Part shown: positions 1-8,356 of the stretch, piece after piece
Numbering within the stretch: the first letter of the stretch is position 1
Layout: each line of letters opens with the position of its first letter
From: Ignavibacteria bacterium
Lineage (GTDB): Bacteria; Bacteroidota; Ignavibacteria; Ignavibacteriales; Ignavibacteriaceae
Reading direction: 5' to 3'
NCBI GenBank assembly: GCA_030693705.1
Contig: JAUYAB010000090.1
Location: 40,403 to 104,402, forward strand
Length of the DNA stretch: 64,000 nucleotides
The notes under the pieces: model-generated
The model's database searches: none
What the model was told of the DNA's origin: nothing
The model's input: only the letters and a program-made list of their open reading frames with translations
Position numbers and translations under genes: made by a program

Positions 1-1
1 A

Positions 2-1384
2 GAAAACGGAACAATCCTAAAATTAAATCAGGCGGCGTTACAATTTTTCCCATCCCGAAAAGAAAACATTATCGGGCAGAAATTTTCGGGGATTCTCGCC
101 CCGGCTTCTATTTCGAAATTTGAAGAACATTTTTCTTCTTCTTTGAAACACAACACATCCTCTGAATTCGAGATCACTGTACAATCCAGGGAAGGAAATA
201 TTTATGACATAAATATTTTTATCTCGCCGTTTATAAATGAATTAGACAAAAAAAGAAATATCCTGCTTCTCGGCAAAGATTTTACCAGCGAAAAGAAAAA
301 GGAATCTGAGTTTTTACGCTTTTACACCGTTGCACAAAATACTGTAAATCCGCTGCAAATTACCGATCTAAACGGAAAAATGATTTATGTTAACCCGGCA
401 TTTGAACGCGCAAGCGGATACAGAAAAGAAGAGCTAATCGGACAAAATCCAAATATTTTCGGCAGCAAAAAACATTCGCGCGAATATTGGGAATCAATGT
501 GGCGAACCATTTCTTCCGGAAAAGTTTGGCTTGGAGAAGTAGAGAACAAAATGAAAAGCGGTGAATCGTTACACACGCGCTTATTAGTCTCTCCTATCAT
601 CGATGAAACAAAAAAAGTTGTTGGCTACTTTGGTATTCACCACGACTTGACCGACAAAAAAATGCTCGAAAAACAATTGATCCACACGCAAAAGATGGAA
701 AGCATCGGAACGCTTGCTGCCGGAGTTGCGCATGAAGTTGGAAATCCGCTTGCCTCAATTTCCGCTTTAGTTCAAATAGTGCAAAGAGAAACAGAAGACA
801 GCTTTATAAAAGAAAAACTTGAGCTTGTAAAAAAGCAGATCACAAGAATTTCAAAAATTATTAGAGATCTGGTTGATTTCTCCCGCCCATCCGATTACGA
901 ATTAAAATCAACCGACATTAATGATAACCTAAAGGAAGCGATCGAAATTGTAAAAGTCGGTAAAAAAACGAAGGACATTAATTTTATTTCTTTGATGGAT
1001 GAATCGCTGCCATCCGTTCCGCTTATCGCCGACCAGATACAGCAGGTTTTTGTTAATATTTTAATTAACGCAGTTGATGCAATTGCTGAAAAAAAAGAAA
1101 AATACAAAAGTGACGAAGAGTCGTTCATAAAAGTCAGCACTTCGATTAAAGACGCAAATATTAAAGTGATATTTGAAGATAACGGGATCGGAATTCCTGA
1201 AGGTTCTTTAACGAAAGTATTCGAGCCTTTCTTCACCACAAAAAAAGAAGGAAAAGGAACCGGACTTGGACTTTGGGTAAGTTACGGTATTATCAAAAGC
1301 TCTCACGGAGAAATTAAAGTTGAGAGTCTGTATAAAAAGGGGACGACATTCATTATTAACTTTCCTCTAAATCTAATTTTATAA
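2..1384 (+). CDS. PAS-domain sensor histidine kinase (5' end outside window)
   Basis: The reading frame is open to the first bases of the window, so the gene starts upstream and the first TTG at 143 is not its start. About 460 residues are visible. They begin inside a PAS-like segment (NGTILKLNQAALQFF), followed by a second PAS domain (NPAFERASGYRKEELIG) and a PAC-like stretch ending GIHHDLTD. Next come a HisKA H-box (AAGVAHEVGNP, His about visible residue 244), an N-box (NILINAVDAI), a G1 box (DNGIGIP) and a G2 box (GKGTGLGLW). No transmembrane segment is visible in this part, so it may be a cytoplasmic sensor. It ends 9 bp before an NtrC-type regulator and is very probably its cognate kinase. 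The stimulus cannot be told from the sequence. Confidence 0.93.
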   Translation, partial: ENGTILKLNQAALQFFPSRKENIIGQKFSGILAPASISKFEEHFSSSLKHNTSSEFEITVQSREGNIYDINIFISPFINELDKKRNILLLGKDFTSEKKKESEFLRFYTVAQNTVNPLQITDLNGKMIYVNPAFERASGYRKEELIGQNPNIFGSKKHSREYWESMWRTISSGKVWLGEVENKMKSGESLHTRLLVSPIIDETKKVVGYFGIHHDLTDKKMLEKQLIHTQKMESIGTLAAGVAHEVGNPLASISALVQIVQRETEDSFIKEKLELVKKQITRISKIIRDLVDFSRPSDYELKSTDINDNLKEAIEIVKVGKKTKDINFISLMDESLPSVPLIADQIQQVFVNILINAVDAIAEKKEKYKSDEESFIKVSTSIKDANIKVIFEDNGIGIPEGSLTKVFEPFFTTKKEGKGTGLGLWVSYGIIKSSHGEIKVESLYKKGTTFIINFPLNLIL

Positions 1385-1393
1385 AGGGTTCAA

Positions 1394-2749
1394 ATGCCAG
1401 GGAAAATTCTTGTTGTTGATGACGAAAAAGATATAAACGATTCGCTCTCCTTCATTCTTGAAAAAGAAGGTTATTTAGTTGAACAAGCTGAAAACGGGAA
1501 AGTAGCTTACGATAAAATTCTGAATGCCTACTATGATTTGGTAATCACGGATATTGAAATGCCGATGATGAAAGGAACTGAGTTATTAGAAAAGATTTCC
1601 GCGATAACTCCACAAACTTCAGTAATTATGATTACTGCCTACGGTTCACTTGAAACGACCATCAAAGCTTTGCGCAACGGCGCACAGGATTATATTCTTA
1701 AGCCGATTGAGTTTGACGAAATTCTTATTAAGATCAAACGATTGTTTGATATGAAAAATCTCATTTCGGAAAATCAACTTTTGCGGAAAGAGATCCAACG
1801 AACTTACGATTTCTCAGAACTTGTAGGCAAATCACTTGCGATGAATAAAGTATTTGAAATGATTCAGACAGTTGCAGAAACAGAAAGTACTGTTTTAATT
1901 ACAGGAAACTCCGGAACAGGAAAAGAACTCGTCGCTCGCGCAATCCATTTCAATAGCAAAAGAAAAAACAAACCATTTGTTGCTGTAAACTGCGGAGCTA
2001 TTTCAGAAAACTTGATTGAAAGCGAACTTTTCGGACATAAACGAGGCGCTTTTACCGGAGCAATTTCTGATAAAGAAGGATATTTAAAAGCCGCAGACGG
2101 TGGAACTCTCTTCCTCGATGAAATAAGTGAAATGCCGCTTCAACTTCAGGTAAAACTTTTGCGCGTAATTCAGGAAAAAGAAATTACTCCCGTAGGAACT
2201 ACCTATTCAATTCCAATTAACGTCCGTTTTGTTGCTACTACGAATAAAAATTTGCAGAATGAAGTTGAAACGGGAAAATTCCGTGAAGATCTTTTTTACC
2301 GGTTGAACGTTGTTGAACTTAATCTTCCTTCCCTTAAAGAACGCCCGGAAGATATTCCGATCTTAGCCGATCACTTTGTTAATAAATACCGGAAGGAAAT
2401 CGGCAAAAATGTTAAGGGAATTGATAGTTCGGCTATGCGCGCACTGCTACACTACGAATGGAAAGGTGAAGTGCGGGAATTAGAAAATATTATTGAGCGC
2501 TCTGTTATATTTGCAAAAAATGAGTTTATCACAGTTGAGGATTTACCGCAATCCATGCACTTGCTAAAAGATGTGCTTATTCCGGAGAAACCGGGTTCAC
2601 TCGATGACTTCATTAAAAAAGTTGAACGCGGGTTTATTCTTAAATCGCTTGAGACAAACAATTTCGACAAAGACAAAGTTGCCAAACAACTCAACCTTGG
2701 ACTTTCAACTCTTTATAGAAAAATTAAAGATTATGGGTTAGAGCAGTAA
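1394..2749 (+). CDS. Sigma-54-dependent NtrC-family response regulator
   Basis: This 451-residue protein has the full NtrC/AtoC layout. A receiver domain (residues 1-120) carries an acidic pair (VVDDEKD) and the phospho-acceptor Asp53 (TDIEMP). An AAA+ sigma-54 activation domain follows (about 142-380), with Walker A GNSGTGKE (171-178), the sigma-54 contact loop GAFTGA (218-223) and a Walker B GTLFLDE. A Fis-type helix-turn-helix closes the protein (about 405-448, KVAKQLNLGLSTLYRKI). The ATG follows an AAAGGG ribosome site. Its position 9 bp behind the kinase makes it the likely output of that pair, activating sigma-54 promoters by ATP-driven remodelling. The target genes are unknown. Confidence 0.96.
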   Translation: MPGKILVVDDEKDINDSLSFILEKEGYLVEQAENGKVAYDKILNAYYDLVITDIEMPMMKGTELLEKISAITPQTSVIMITAYGSLETTIKALRNGAQDYILKPIEFDEILIKIKRLFDMKNLISENQLLRKEIQRTYDFSELVGKSLAMNKVFEMIQTVAETESTVLITGNSGTGKELVARAIHFNSKRKNKPFVAVNCGAISENLIESELFGHKRGAFTGAISDKEGYLKAADGGTLFLDEISEMPLQLQVKLLRVIQEKEITPVGTTYSIPINVRFVATTNKNLQNEVETGKFREDLFYRLNVVELNLPSLKERPEDIPILADHFVNKYRKEIGKNVKGIDSSAMRALLHYEWKGEVRELENIIERSVIFAKNEFITVEDLPQSMHLLKDVLIPEKPGSLDDFIKKVERGFILKSLETNNFDKDKVAKQLNLGLSTLYRKIKDYGLEQ

Positions 2750-2908
2750 CTGGAATTGCTCTTCACTTCATTTTGTTTAATCAATTGAACAAATCTGCCT
2801 TAATTATTGTACAGTTTGTCCAGCAATTCACTCTGCCACTCAATTTTAGCCTATTAAATTAGGCTCGATATTTGCTATTTTTTTGTAAGAAGTAAAAGGA
2901 AGTTTGCC

Positions 2909-3970
2909 ATGAAAAAATATTTTTTACCAATCGCAATTTTAGTCTCCATCTTTTCAATGTATGGATGCTATACCCAGGTTGATTTTCGTGATCGTCACCG
3001 GGATGATTACGAATACTCCCGCGACCAAGACCGGAATGATAATTATTCCGAGAGCGATTCTCAATCTTACTCCGATGGTGAATCGGATGTAACCATTAAC
3101 AATTATTACGACGGATATTATCCGGGTTATAGAAGATATCTATGGCACAACTACTATCCATCTTTCTCAATCGGATTTTCGTACGGACCGTATTGGGATA
3201 ATTTCTGTTATGATCCATGGTATTACGGATATTATCCGGCAATTCCCGTTATAGCTTACTATTCTCCCTATTATTATGATAATTATTATTATGGCGGCTA
3301 CTATAACAACTCCTACTGGAACGGCGGCGGATCAATCTATAAAGAAAGAACAACATCGGCTTACCGTTTAAGGAACAATGACGGCGGAAGAGGAACTACC
3401 ACTTTACGAGATAGAGCGACAAGAAACTTAATCCAAACTTCTTTATCAAAAGATAGACAACGAACCGAGACTTTGAAACGAGATGTTTTGGAAAGGACAC
3501 GTGAAAGTTCGGTTGCACCAAGAAATAGAGATATTAATACCGGAAGAGACAGAACAACTATTTCAACTGATCGTCCTTCACGCTCTGCTGAAGTGCAAGA
3601 TGCAGTAAAAGGAAAGAGAAATTCAGATCAACCGACAGAAAGAAACCGGGAAATTATTCGAAGAGACAAACCGGCTAATAGTTCCAATCCTGATGAAGTA
3701 AGAACAACGAAACCGGATCGAAAAGGATCTGAGTCTCCTGCTGTTAATACTGACAGAAGAAAACAAGAATCAACTTCTCCGAGCAGAGGGAGTTCGGGCG
3801 AAAGGAAGAAAGAAAGTTATTCTACTCCAAGGCGAGAAACTTCACAGCCAAGATATGAAGCTCCAAGAAGCAGTAATAGCGGTTCATCGTCAAGATCATC
3901 CTCATCGTCATCATCTTCATCTTCAAGAGGCAGCAGTAATAGCGGCGGTTCGAGAGATAGGAGAAGATAG
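2909..3970 (+). CDS. Tyr-rich/Ser-Arg-rich lipoprotein, function unknown
   Basis: The protein has 353 residues. A lipoprotein signal peptide ends in SMYGC with the acylated Cys at 20. Residues about 60-145 are extremely rich in Tyr, Gly, Asn and Trp, and the C-terminal half is rich in Arg, Thr and Ser, ending in a long poly-Ser tract and RDRRR. No catalytic motif is visible. It shares a GCYT mature start and a KER-T/S-...-LRN-...-GRGT segment with the next gene, so the two are diverged paralogues. Genes in this run are 2 and 5 bp apart, so this is an operon with the following lipoprotein and outer-membrane protein. Low complexity makes homology-based naming unsafe. A surface or outer-membrane-associated role is inference. 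Confidence 0.85.
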   Translation: MKKYFLPIAILVSIFSMYGCYTQVDFRDRHRDDYEYSRDQDRNDNYSESDSQSYSDGESDVTINNYYDGYYPGYRRYLWHNYYPSFSIGFSYGPYWDNFCYDPWYYGYYPAIPVIAYYSPYYYDNYYYGGYYNNSYWNGGGSIYKERTTSAYRLRNNDGGRGTTTLRDRATRNLIQTSLSKDRQRTETLKRDVLERTRESSVAPRNRDINTGRDRTTISTDRPSRSAEVQDAVKGKRNSDQPTERNREIIRRDKPANSSNPDEVRTTKPDRKGSESPAVNTDRRKQESTSPSRGSSGERKKESYSTPRRETSQPRYEAPRSSNSGSSSRSSSSSSSSSSRGSSNSGGSRDRRR

Positions 3971-3972
3971 TC

Positions 3973-4455
3973 ATGAAAGCGTTTAAACTTTTAGCTTTCG
4001 TAATTCTTTTATTTGGTTTTCAAGGTTGCTACACAGTCATCTGGACGCCTGACATTGACTTTCCAACGAAAGACAATAGTGACAATTCTGATTCATATTA
4101 TGAAGAACCTTATTTAATTCCATATTATGGAGATCCCTGGTGGTACAGAGTTCCACCACCTCCAACATTTACTCCGCTTGTAAAAGAACGAAGTGATGAA
4201 GCAACGAAATTAAGGAACGGCAGTGAACCGGGTAGAGGAACACCGGAAAGACCAATTATTATTGAGCGAACTCCGGTAGTTGAACAACCCGTAACCACTC
4301 CGCCGCCAACAGTCTCTCAACCGGTAACAGGTGAAGATGCTTCGGCTAAAAAAACGGAAAGTACTCCACCGAAAAGAGAAAGAGGAGATTCTTCTAATTC
4401 ACGTGACACAAGAAATAATGACGGAAGCAGGTCTTCCGATACTCCAAGGAGATAA
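3973..4455 (+). CDS. Small proline/serine-rich lipoprotein, paralogue of preceding gene
   Basis: The protein has 160 residues, with a lipoprotein signal peptide and lipobox Cys19 (GFQGC). The mature start GCYT matches the upstream lipoprotein. The segment LVKERSDEATKLRNGSEPG parallels the KERTTSAYRLRNNDGG stretch of that protein, which supports common origin. The remainder is Pro/Thr-rich (ERTPVVEQPVTTPPPTV) and ends in Ser/Arg-rich low complexity. It starts 2 bp after its paralogue stops and ends 5 bp before an outer-membrane protein gene, so the three are probably co-transcribed. No enzyme motif is seen and the function is unknown. Confidence 0.82.
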   Translation: MKAFKLLAFVILLFGFQGCYTVIWTPDIDFPTKDNSDNSDSYYEEPYLIPYYGDPWWYRVPPPPTFTPLVKERSDEATKLRNGSEPGRGTPERPIIIERTPVVEQPVTTPPPTVSQPVTGEDASAKKTESTPPKRERGDSSNSRDTRNNDGSRSSDTPRR

Positions 4456-4460
4456 TTAAA

Positions 4461-5876
4461 ATGAAAATTCTTAAAGTTTTTTTTCTAACAGTTTTTATAC
4501 TTTCCACAGCCGATCAGGCTCAAACGATAACCGATGCTTTGCGTGTTTCTGAAGGCGGTTTGGGCGTTGGAGCAAGAGCTTTAGGAATGGGAAATGCATA
4601 TAGTGCAATCAGCGACGACGGATCGGCAATGTATTTTAATCCTGCCGGTTTAGGATTGATGAAAAGATTAGAGGTAGCCGGTGGACTGGATTACTTCAAC
4701 TTCAAGAACGATGCTACATTATTTAATAATAAAACAAATTATTCAAGCAGCGCTACTAATTTTAACCAAATTAGTTTTGTATTTCCCTTCCCCACTTTGC
4801 GCGGCAGTTTAGTGTTTGGAATGGCTTATAATAAAACTAAAGACTTAACCTCGGCTCTAAAATTCGATGGTTTCAATATTGGCAATAATTCAATGATACA
4901 GGATTTAGCAACCAGAAATTCCGTCCCTTTTGATCTCTATTTAACTGATAATGACGGGAACGCGAATGTAATAAACGGGAAGTTAAATCAAAGCGGAACC
5001 ATGCTGCAAGAAGGAGGATTAGAGAGCTGGACATTCTCCAGTGCTATGGAAGTCTCTAAAAATCTATATGTCGGGGGTTCATTAAATGTCAATTCCGGCG
5101 CTTTTAAAAGTAACCGCGAATATTACGAAGATGATACTAAGGGAATTTACGACACTATTGAAACTGCTCCCGGGAATGCTTCGACAAAAAATTTCATAAC
5201 TTTTTATAGAAACGATATTATCGATTGGGAAATAAGCGGTTGGGATCTAAAACTTGGAACAATATATCAGATTTCAAAAATTGCTCGATTCGGTGCCACT
5301 ATTCAATTCCCGAAGACCTTTACTATTAAAGAAGCCTATGATTTTTATGCCAGCTCTGAATTTGGGTCAACAATGTACGAAAGTACTTACAACGATAAGG
5401 TTGAGTATGATATTACAACTCCATTTGCTTTAACAGGCGCAGTTTCTGTTAATGTTAAAGGATTGATTCTTTCTGCTGAAGCTAACCTTACTGATTATAC
5501 ACAAACCAAATTCAGTAATCCTAAGGGAATTTCTGCGACCGATTTAGCCAGCTTAGACAAAGATATAAAAGAAACACTGCGGGCTGTTGCTGCTCTTAAT
5601 ATTGGTGTTGAATATACAATCCCGGAAGTAGGTATTAGAGTTCGTGGTGGATTTGTCTCTCAGCCTTCTCCATATAAAGGTGATCCATCAGATTTTAATA
5701 AAAAATATCTAACCGGCGGCGTTGGATTTTTAGCCGATGAAACGTTAGCAATCGATGTTGCTTATGCCCACGGCTGGTGGAAAACTTACGGTGATAATTA
5801 CGGAACAAATTTATCAAGAATTTACCAGGACATTACCAACGACAAAATGTTAGTAACGTTCAGCTACCGATTCTAA
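4461..5876 (+). CDS. PorV/FadL-like outer-membrane beta-barrel protein
   Basis: The protein has 471 residues. A signal peptide (about 1-21) is followed by the signature GVGARALGMGNAYSAISDDG and MYFNPAGLGLM, typical of the OmpP1/FadL and PorV/PorQ families common in Bacteroidetes and Ignavibacteria. The rest alternates hydrophobic and polar residues as expected for a barrel, and ends in an aromatic residue (FSYRF) as outer-membrane proteins do. It is last in a three-gene operon behind two lipoproteins and is followed directly by a terminator. It could be a hydrophobic-compound channel or a T9SS-associated PorV-type protein. The sequence alone does not separate these. Confidence 0.85.
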   Translation: MKILKVFFLTVFILSTADQAQTITDALRVSEGGLGVGARALGMGNAYSAISDDGSAMYFNPAGLGLMKRLEVAGGLDYFNFKNDATLFNNKTNYSSSATNFNQISFVFPFPTLRGSLVFGMAYNKTKDLTSALKFDGFNIGNNSMIQDLATRNSVPFDLYLTDNDGNANVINGKLNQSGTMLQEGGLESWTFSSAMEVSKNLYVGGSLNVNSGAFKSNREYYEDDTKGIYDTIETAPGNASTKNFITFYRNDIIDWEISGWDLKLGTIYQISKIARFGATIQFPKTFTIKEAYDFYASSEFGSTMYESTYNDKVEYDITTPFALTGAVSVNVKGLILSAEANLTDYTQTKFSNPKGISATDLASLDKDIKETLRAVAALNIGVEYTIPEVGIRVRGGFVSQPSPYKGDPSDFNKKYLTGGVGFLADETLAIDVAYAHGWWKTYGDNYGTNLSRIYQDITNDKMLVTFSYRF

Positions 5877-5888
5877 ATACCTCTAAGA

Positions 5889-5916
5889 AAAAAGCGTCAT
5901 TTCGATGACGCTTTTT
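5889..5916 (+). terminator. Rho-independent terminator after the outer-membrane protein gene
   Basis: A perfect 12-bp inverted repeat (AAAAAGCGTCAT / ATGACGCTTTTT) closes on a TTCG tetraloop 12 bases after the stop codon. The stem ends in a T run on the plus strand and an A run on the other side. Stem, stable tetraloop and U-tract together make this a confident intrinsic terminator. Confidence 0.93.
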
Positions 5917-5919
5917 CTT

Positions 5920-7145
5920 AATCTTTTTACTCACTTAATCACTTGCCTTACTTAAGAAATGAAGATTATTCATAATCTTAATCGTGTTCATAATCTTAAT
6001 CTGCTTTAAATACTTAAAAACGAGTAATCCGCCGGGGCTGATAAGAAAAAGATTATGATGGTTTTATTTTAAAAACTGCGTAACATGAGTTAACAACTCA
6101 CCTTACACAAAATTAATAAATGAGTATCCACGTCCCGAAAACTTTCGGGACGTGGATGATAAATAGAATAAATATCGGCTTTAGCCACAAAAAATCGCCC
6201 GATTTTGGCTAAAGCCAAAAGTTTGGTGCCCATTTATCCCACGAGCTAAAGCTCGTGGCTATGCAAAGTCTAATTATGCGTAAGGTGAGTTAATAAGCTA
6301 CTACGTTTTTCCCAAGACGCTGCTTGGGAAAAAAGCTACCTGCCCGCCTCATTTCCGGCAGAGAGGCAGGTAAAAAGAAAAAAACAAATAATGAATATCG
6401 AACAAGGAATTTTGAATGATGATCCGCCGCGGCGGATGAAATACATATTGCATCCACTTCGAAATTCATTATTCCCCGACTGAGTCGGGCAAGCTTGTTC
6501 AATATTCGATATTTAATTATCGTTAACGTGTTATCAATAGAAATTTTCTAAGAACCTATCTCAAATCAGTAAGCCGGGCTATTCCATTATTATTCTGGAT
6601 GGCATCGCCATTCAGCAGTATCTTTTCGTCAAATAGCCGCATATTTACGTCAAATAGTTACCAACGTTCGCCATATGGTTATCTTGGTTCGCCACTTAGC
6701 TACGGTCTTTCGCTATTTAGCTACGGTCTTTCGCCACTTAGCTACCAGGCTTCGCCTTCGAAAATGATTAAAAAACGCATATTTTGAATAAAATGGCTGA
6801 GTTTACTTAACTGCAATAATTTGTTACATCGAAGCTTACCGGTGTGACTACTTTATACTACACTTTTAAATGTTACTCAAGTTAACCATCTTAATAATTA
6901 TGTAGAATTAAAACTGTCTTCTTTAGAAGATAAGTTAAAACGATTGCTAATCCGGGCTTTTTTAATTAACTCATATAACGCATATCCGCAGGTCGATTCC
7001 GATAGCTTTCGGGATCGACTAATAAAAACCACTAAAAGAACGATTTGAAGTAAAACACACGGTCGATTCAGAGAATCGACCTACGGTTTTCACCATCTTT
7101 GGGTAAGATGTGTTGATCATTTTATTCCCGGCGCTAAGTACTCAA
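5920..7145. repeat. Gene-free 1.2-kb stretch filled with inverted and tandem repeats
   Basis: No convincing gene is present. The stretch holds AT-rich CATAATCTTAATC iterations (about 5955-6000) and many perfect inverted repeats. These include arms 6126-6140/6143-6157, GGCTTTAGCCA 6178-6188/6206-6216, CCACGAGC 6239-6246/6251-6258, TTTTTCCCAAG 6306-6316/6323-6333, the 16-bp palindrome 6422-6437, and GGTCGATT 7061-7068/7074-7081. Two copies of a dispersed CTTGTTCxATATTCxATATT element lie at 6386-6411 and 6494-6514. A 21-bp-period tandem repeat occupies 6602-6757. The hairpins look like REP-type or MITE remnants rather than one element. Confidence 0.8.
6602..6757. repeat. Degenerate tandem repeat, period 21 bp, about 7 units
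   Basis: Units of 21-22 bp run head to tail around the core TTCGCCACTTAGCTACGGTC. The last four copies are nearly identical and the first ones are diverged (TTCGTCAAATAGCCGCATA). In one frame it would read as a heptapeptide repeat (SPLSYGL, SLFSYGL, SPLSYQA), but there is no ribosome site and the open frame is only 62 codons. I treat it as a non-coding tandem repeat. Confidence 0.75.
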
Positions 7146-8309
7146 TTATCTCTTAAAAAATTCGGCAACTACTTTTTCCCAATTAACATCGGTAAGCTTT
7201 TCAAGCTGTCCGATATAAAGTTGACTTTCTTCAACATACTCCCCTTCTTTCTTTTCAGTTTTAACAAGTTCTTTCATCATAACATTGAAGCGTTCAATAT
7301 CTTCCTGGTAAAATGATACTGCTGATTTTCCAATATGAAGATCTTTTATTTCGATATCGAGATTTTCCGCATCGAGCGCGCAAACCCAATTTCTTTCGTA
7401 AGGTGTAACGTTTAATGCCGTAAGATTTCGTTCAAGAAGAGTATTTATTTGCGATACTTTTCCACTTACGGGTGAAAGAAAACTTACACTGCGGTTGCCT
7501 TGTTTAACTGTGAAAAGAGGCTGCCCGACTTTAATATTCATTCCAAGATTTGGCAATTCAATCGCTTCGATCTTTCCAATTAGTTTATTGGCAAAATCAT
7601 CTATACCAACTTTTGCAATTCCTTCCTGGTTCATGCTAACCCATGTATGATTTTTGGCGATAAAAACTCCGCCGGGGATAGAGAATTCTCCCTTCGTAAA
7701 ATCATCCGAAGCCGGTAAATGTGTTATATGGACTTTTGGCTTTAGTTGCTTCTGGATTTTGTCCTGCCGTTTAATCAAAGATTTTTTTACGAACGCTAAG
7801 AGTTCATCTTCAGTAAAAGGTTTCTGAACGTAATCCATCGCTCCGTACTTCATTGTTTCAACAGCGGTTTCAACCGAAGCATAACCGGTTATAATGATTA
7901 CATCTATATCAGGGCGCATATGTTTTACCGACTTAGTCACTTCAACACCATCCATAAGCGGCATTTTAAGATCAGTAAACAGAAAATCATAATGATGTTT
8001 TTGAATGAGCCCAAGCGCCTCTTGACCGGTTTCGACGGTGTCAATTGAGTAACCGTCGAGTACAAGAATCTTTCTAAAACTTCCGAGAATAACTTCTTCG
8101 TCATCAACACACAAAATTTTGGCTTTTGGATTTGGGACTTCAGCCCGTTTTAAGGTCTTTGCTTCGTTTGTAAAATCTAATTTCAAACTCTCCTGCAAAA
8201 CGAGTTCGCGTTCTTTCTTCAACTTCTTTTCGGTTAAACGCTTCCCGAAGACGCGGATTAAAATATCCGCAATGATGAAGATGATTACCGCAAGTATTAA
8301 TAATGGCAT
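7146..8309 (-). CDS. Membrane-anchored response regulator with C-terminal GcvH-like domain
   Basis: The protein has 387 residues. An N-terminal hydrophobic helix (residues 2-20) is followed by a charged linker (24-60) and a receiver domain (about 64-185) with acidic VDD and phospho-acceptor Asp113 (FTDLKMP). A glycine-cleavage-H-like beta-barrel follows (about 210-320: HTWVSMNQEGIAKVGIDDFA, then SPVSGKVSQIN). A tail (LYIGQLEKL...WEKVVAEFF) resembles the tail of the GcvH-like protein at 15282-15953. The lysine that carries lipoate in true GcvH, about 8 residues before PVSG, is not there (Asn272 by ungapped alignment). There is no DNA-binding output domain. It is last in the operon running down from 14367, 47 bp after a related regulator. 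A membrane-tethered adaptor role is inference. Confidence 0.9.
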   Translation of the reverse strand: MPLLILAVIIFIIADILIRVFGKRLTEKKLKKERELVLQESLKLDFTNEAKTLKRAEVPNPKAKILCVDDEEVILGSFRKILVLDGYSIDTVETGQEALGLIQKHHYDFLFTDLKMPLMDGVEVTKSVKHMRPDIDVIIITGYASVETAVETMKYGAMDYVQKPFTEDELLAFVKKSLIKRQDKIQKQLKPKVHITHLPASDDFTKGEFSIPGGVFIAKNHTWVSMNQEGIAKVGIDDFANKLIGKIEAIELPNLGMNIKVGQPLFTVKQGNRSVSFLSPVSGKVSQINTLLERNLTALNVTPYERNWVCALDAENLDIEIKDLHIGKSAVSFYQEDIERFNVMMKELVKTEKKEGEYVEESQLYIGQLEKLTDVNWEKVVAEFFKR

Positions 8310-8356
8310 ACTATTTCTCCTCAGAATTTTATTGGTTTTGTTTTTTCATAGACACA

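Noticed and set aside
143..1384. TTG at 143 as the start of the first kinase
   Set aside because: The frame is open to the window edge and the extra residues continue a PAS-like domain, so the gene starts upstream.
6599..6787. 62-codon frame with heptapeptide-like repeats
   Set aside because: It is the 21-bp tandem repeat read in one frame, without a ribosome site or recognised protein.
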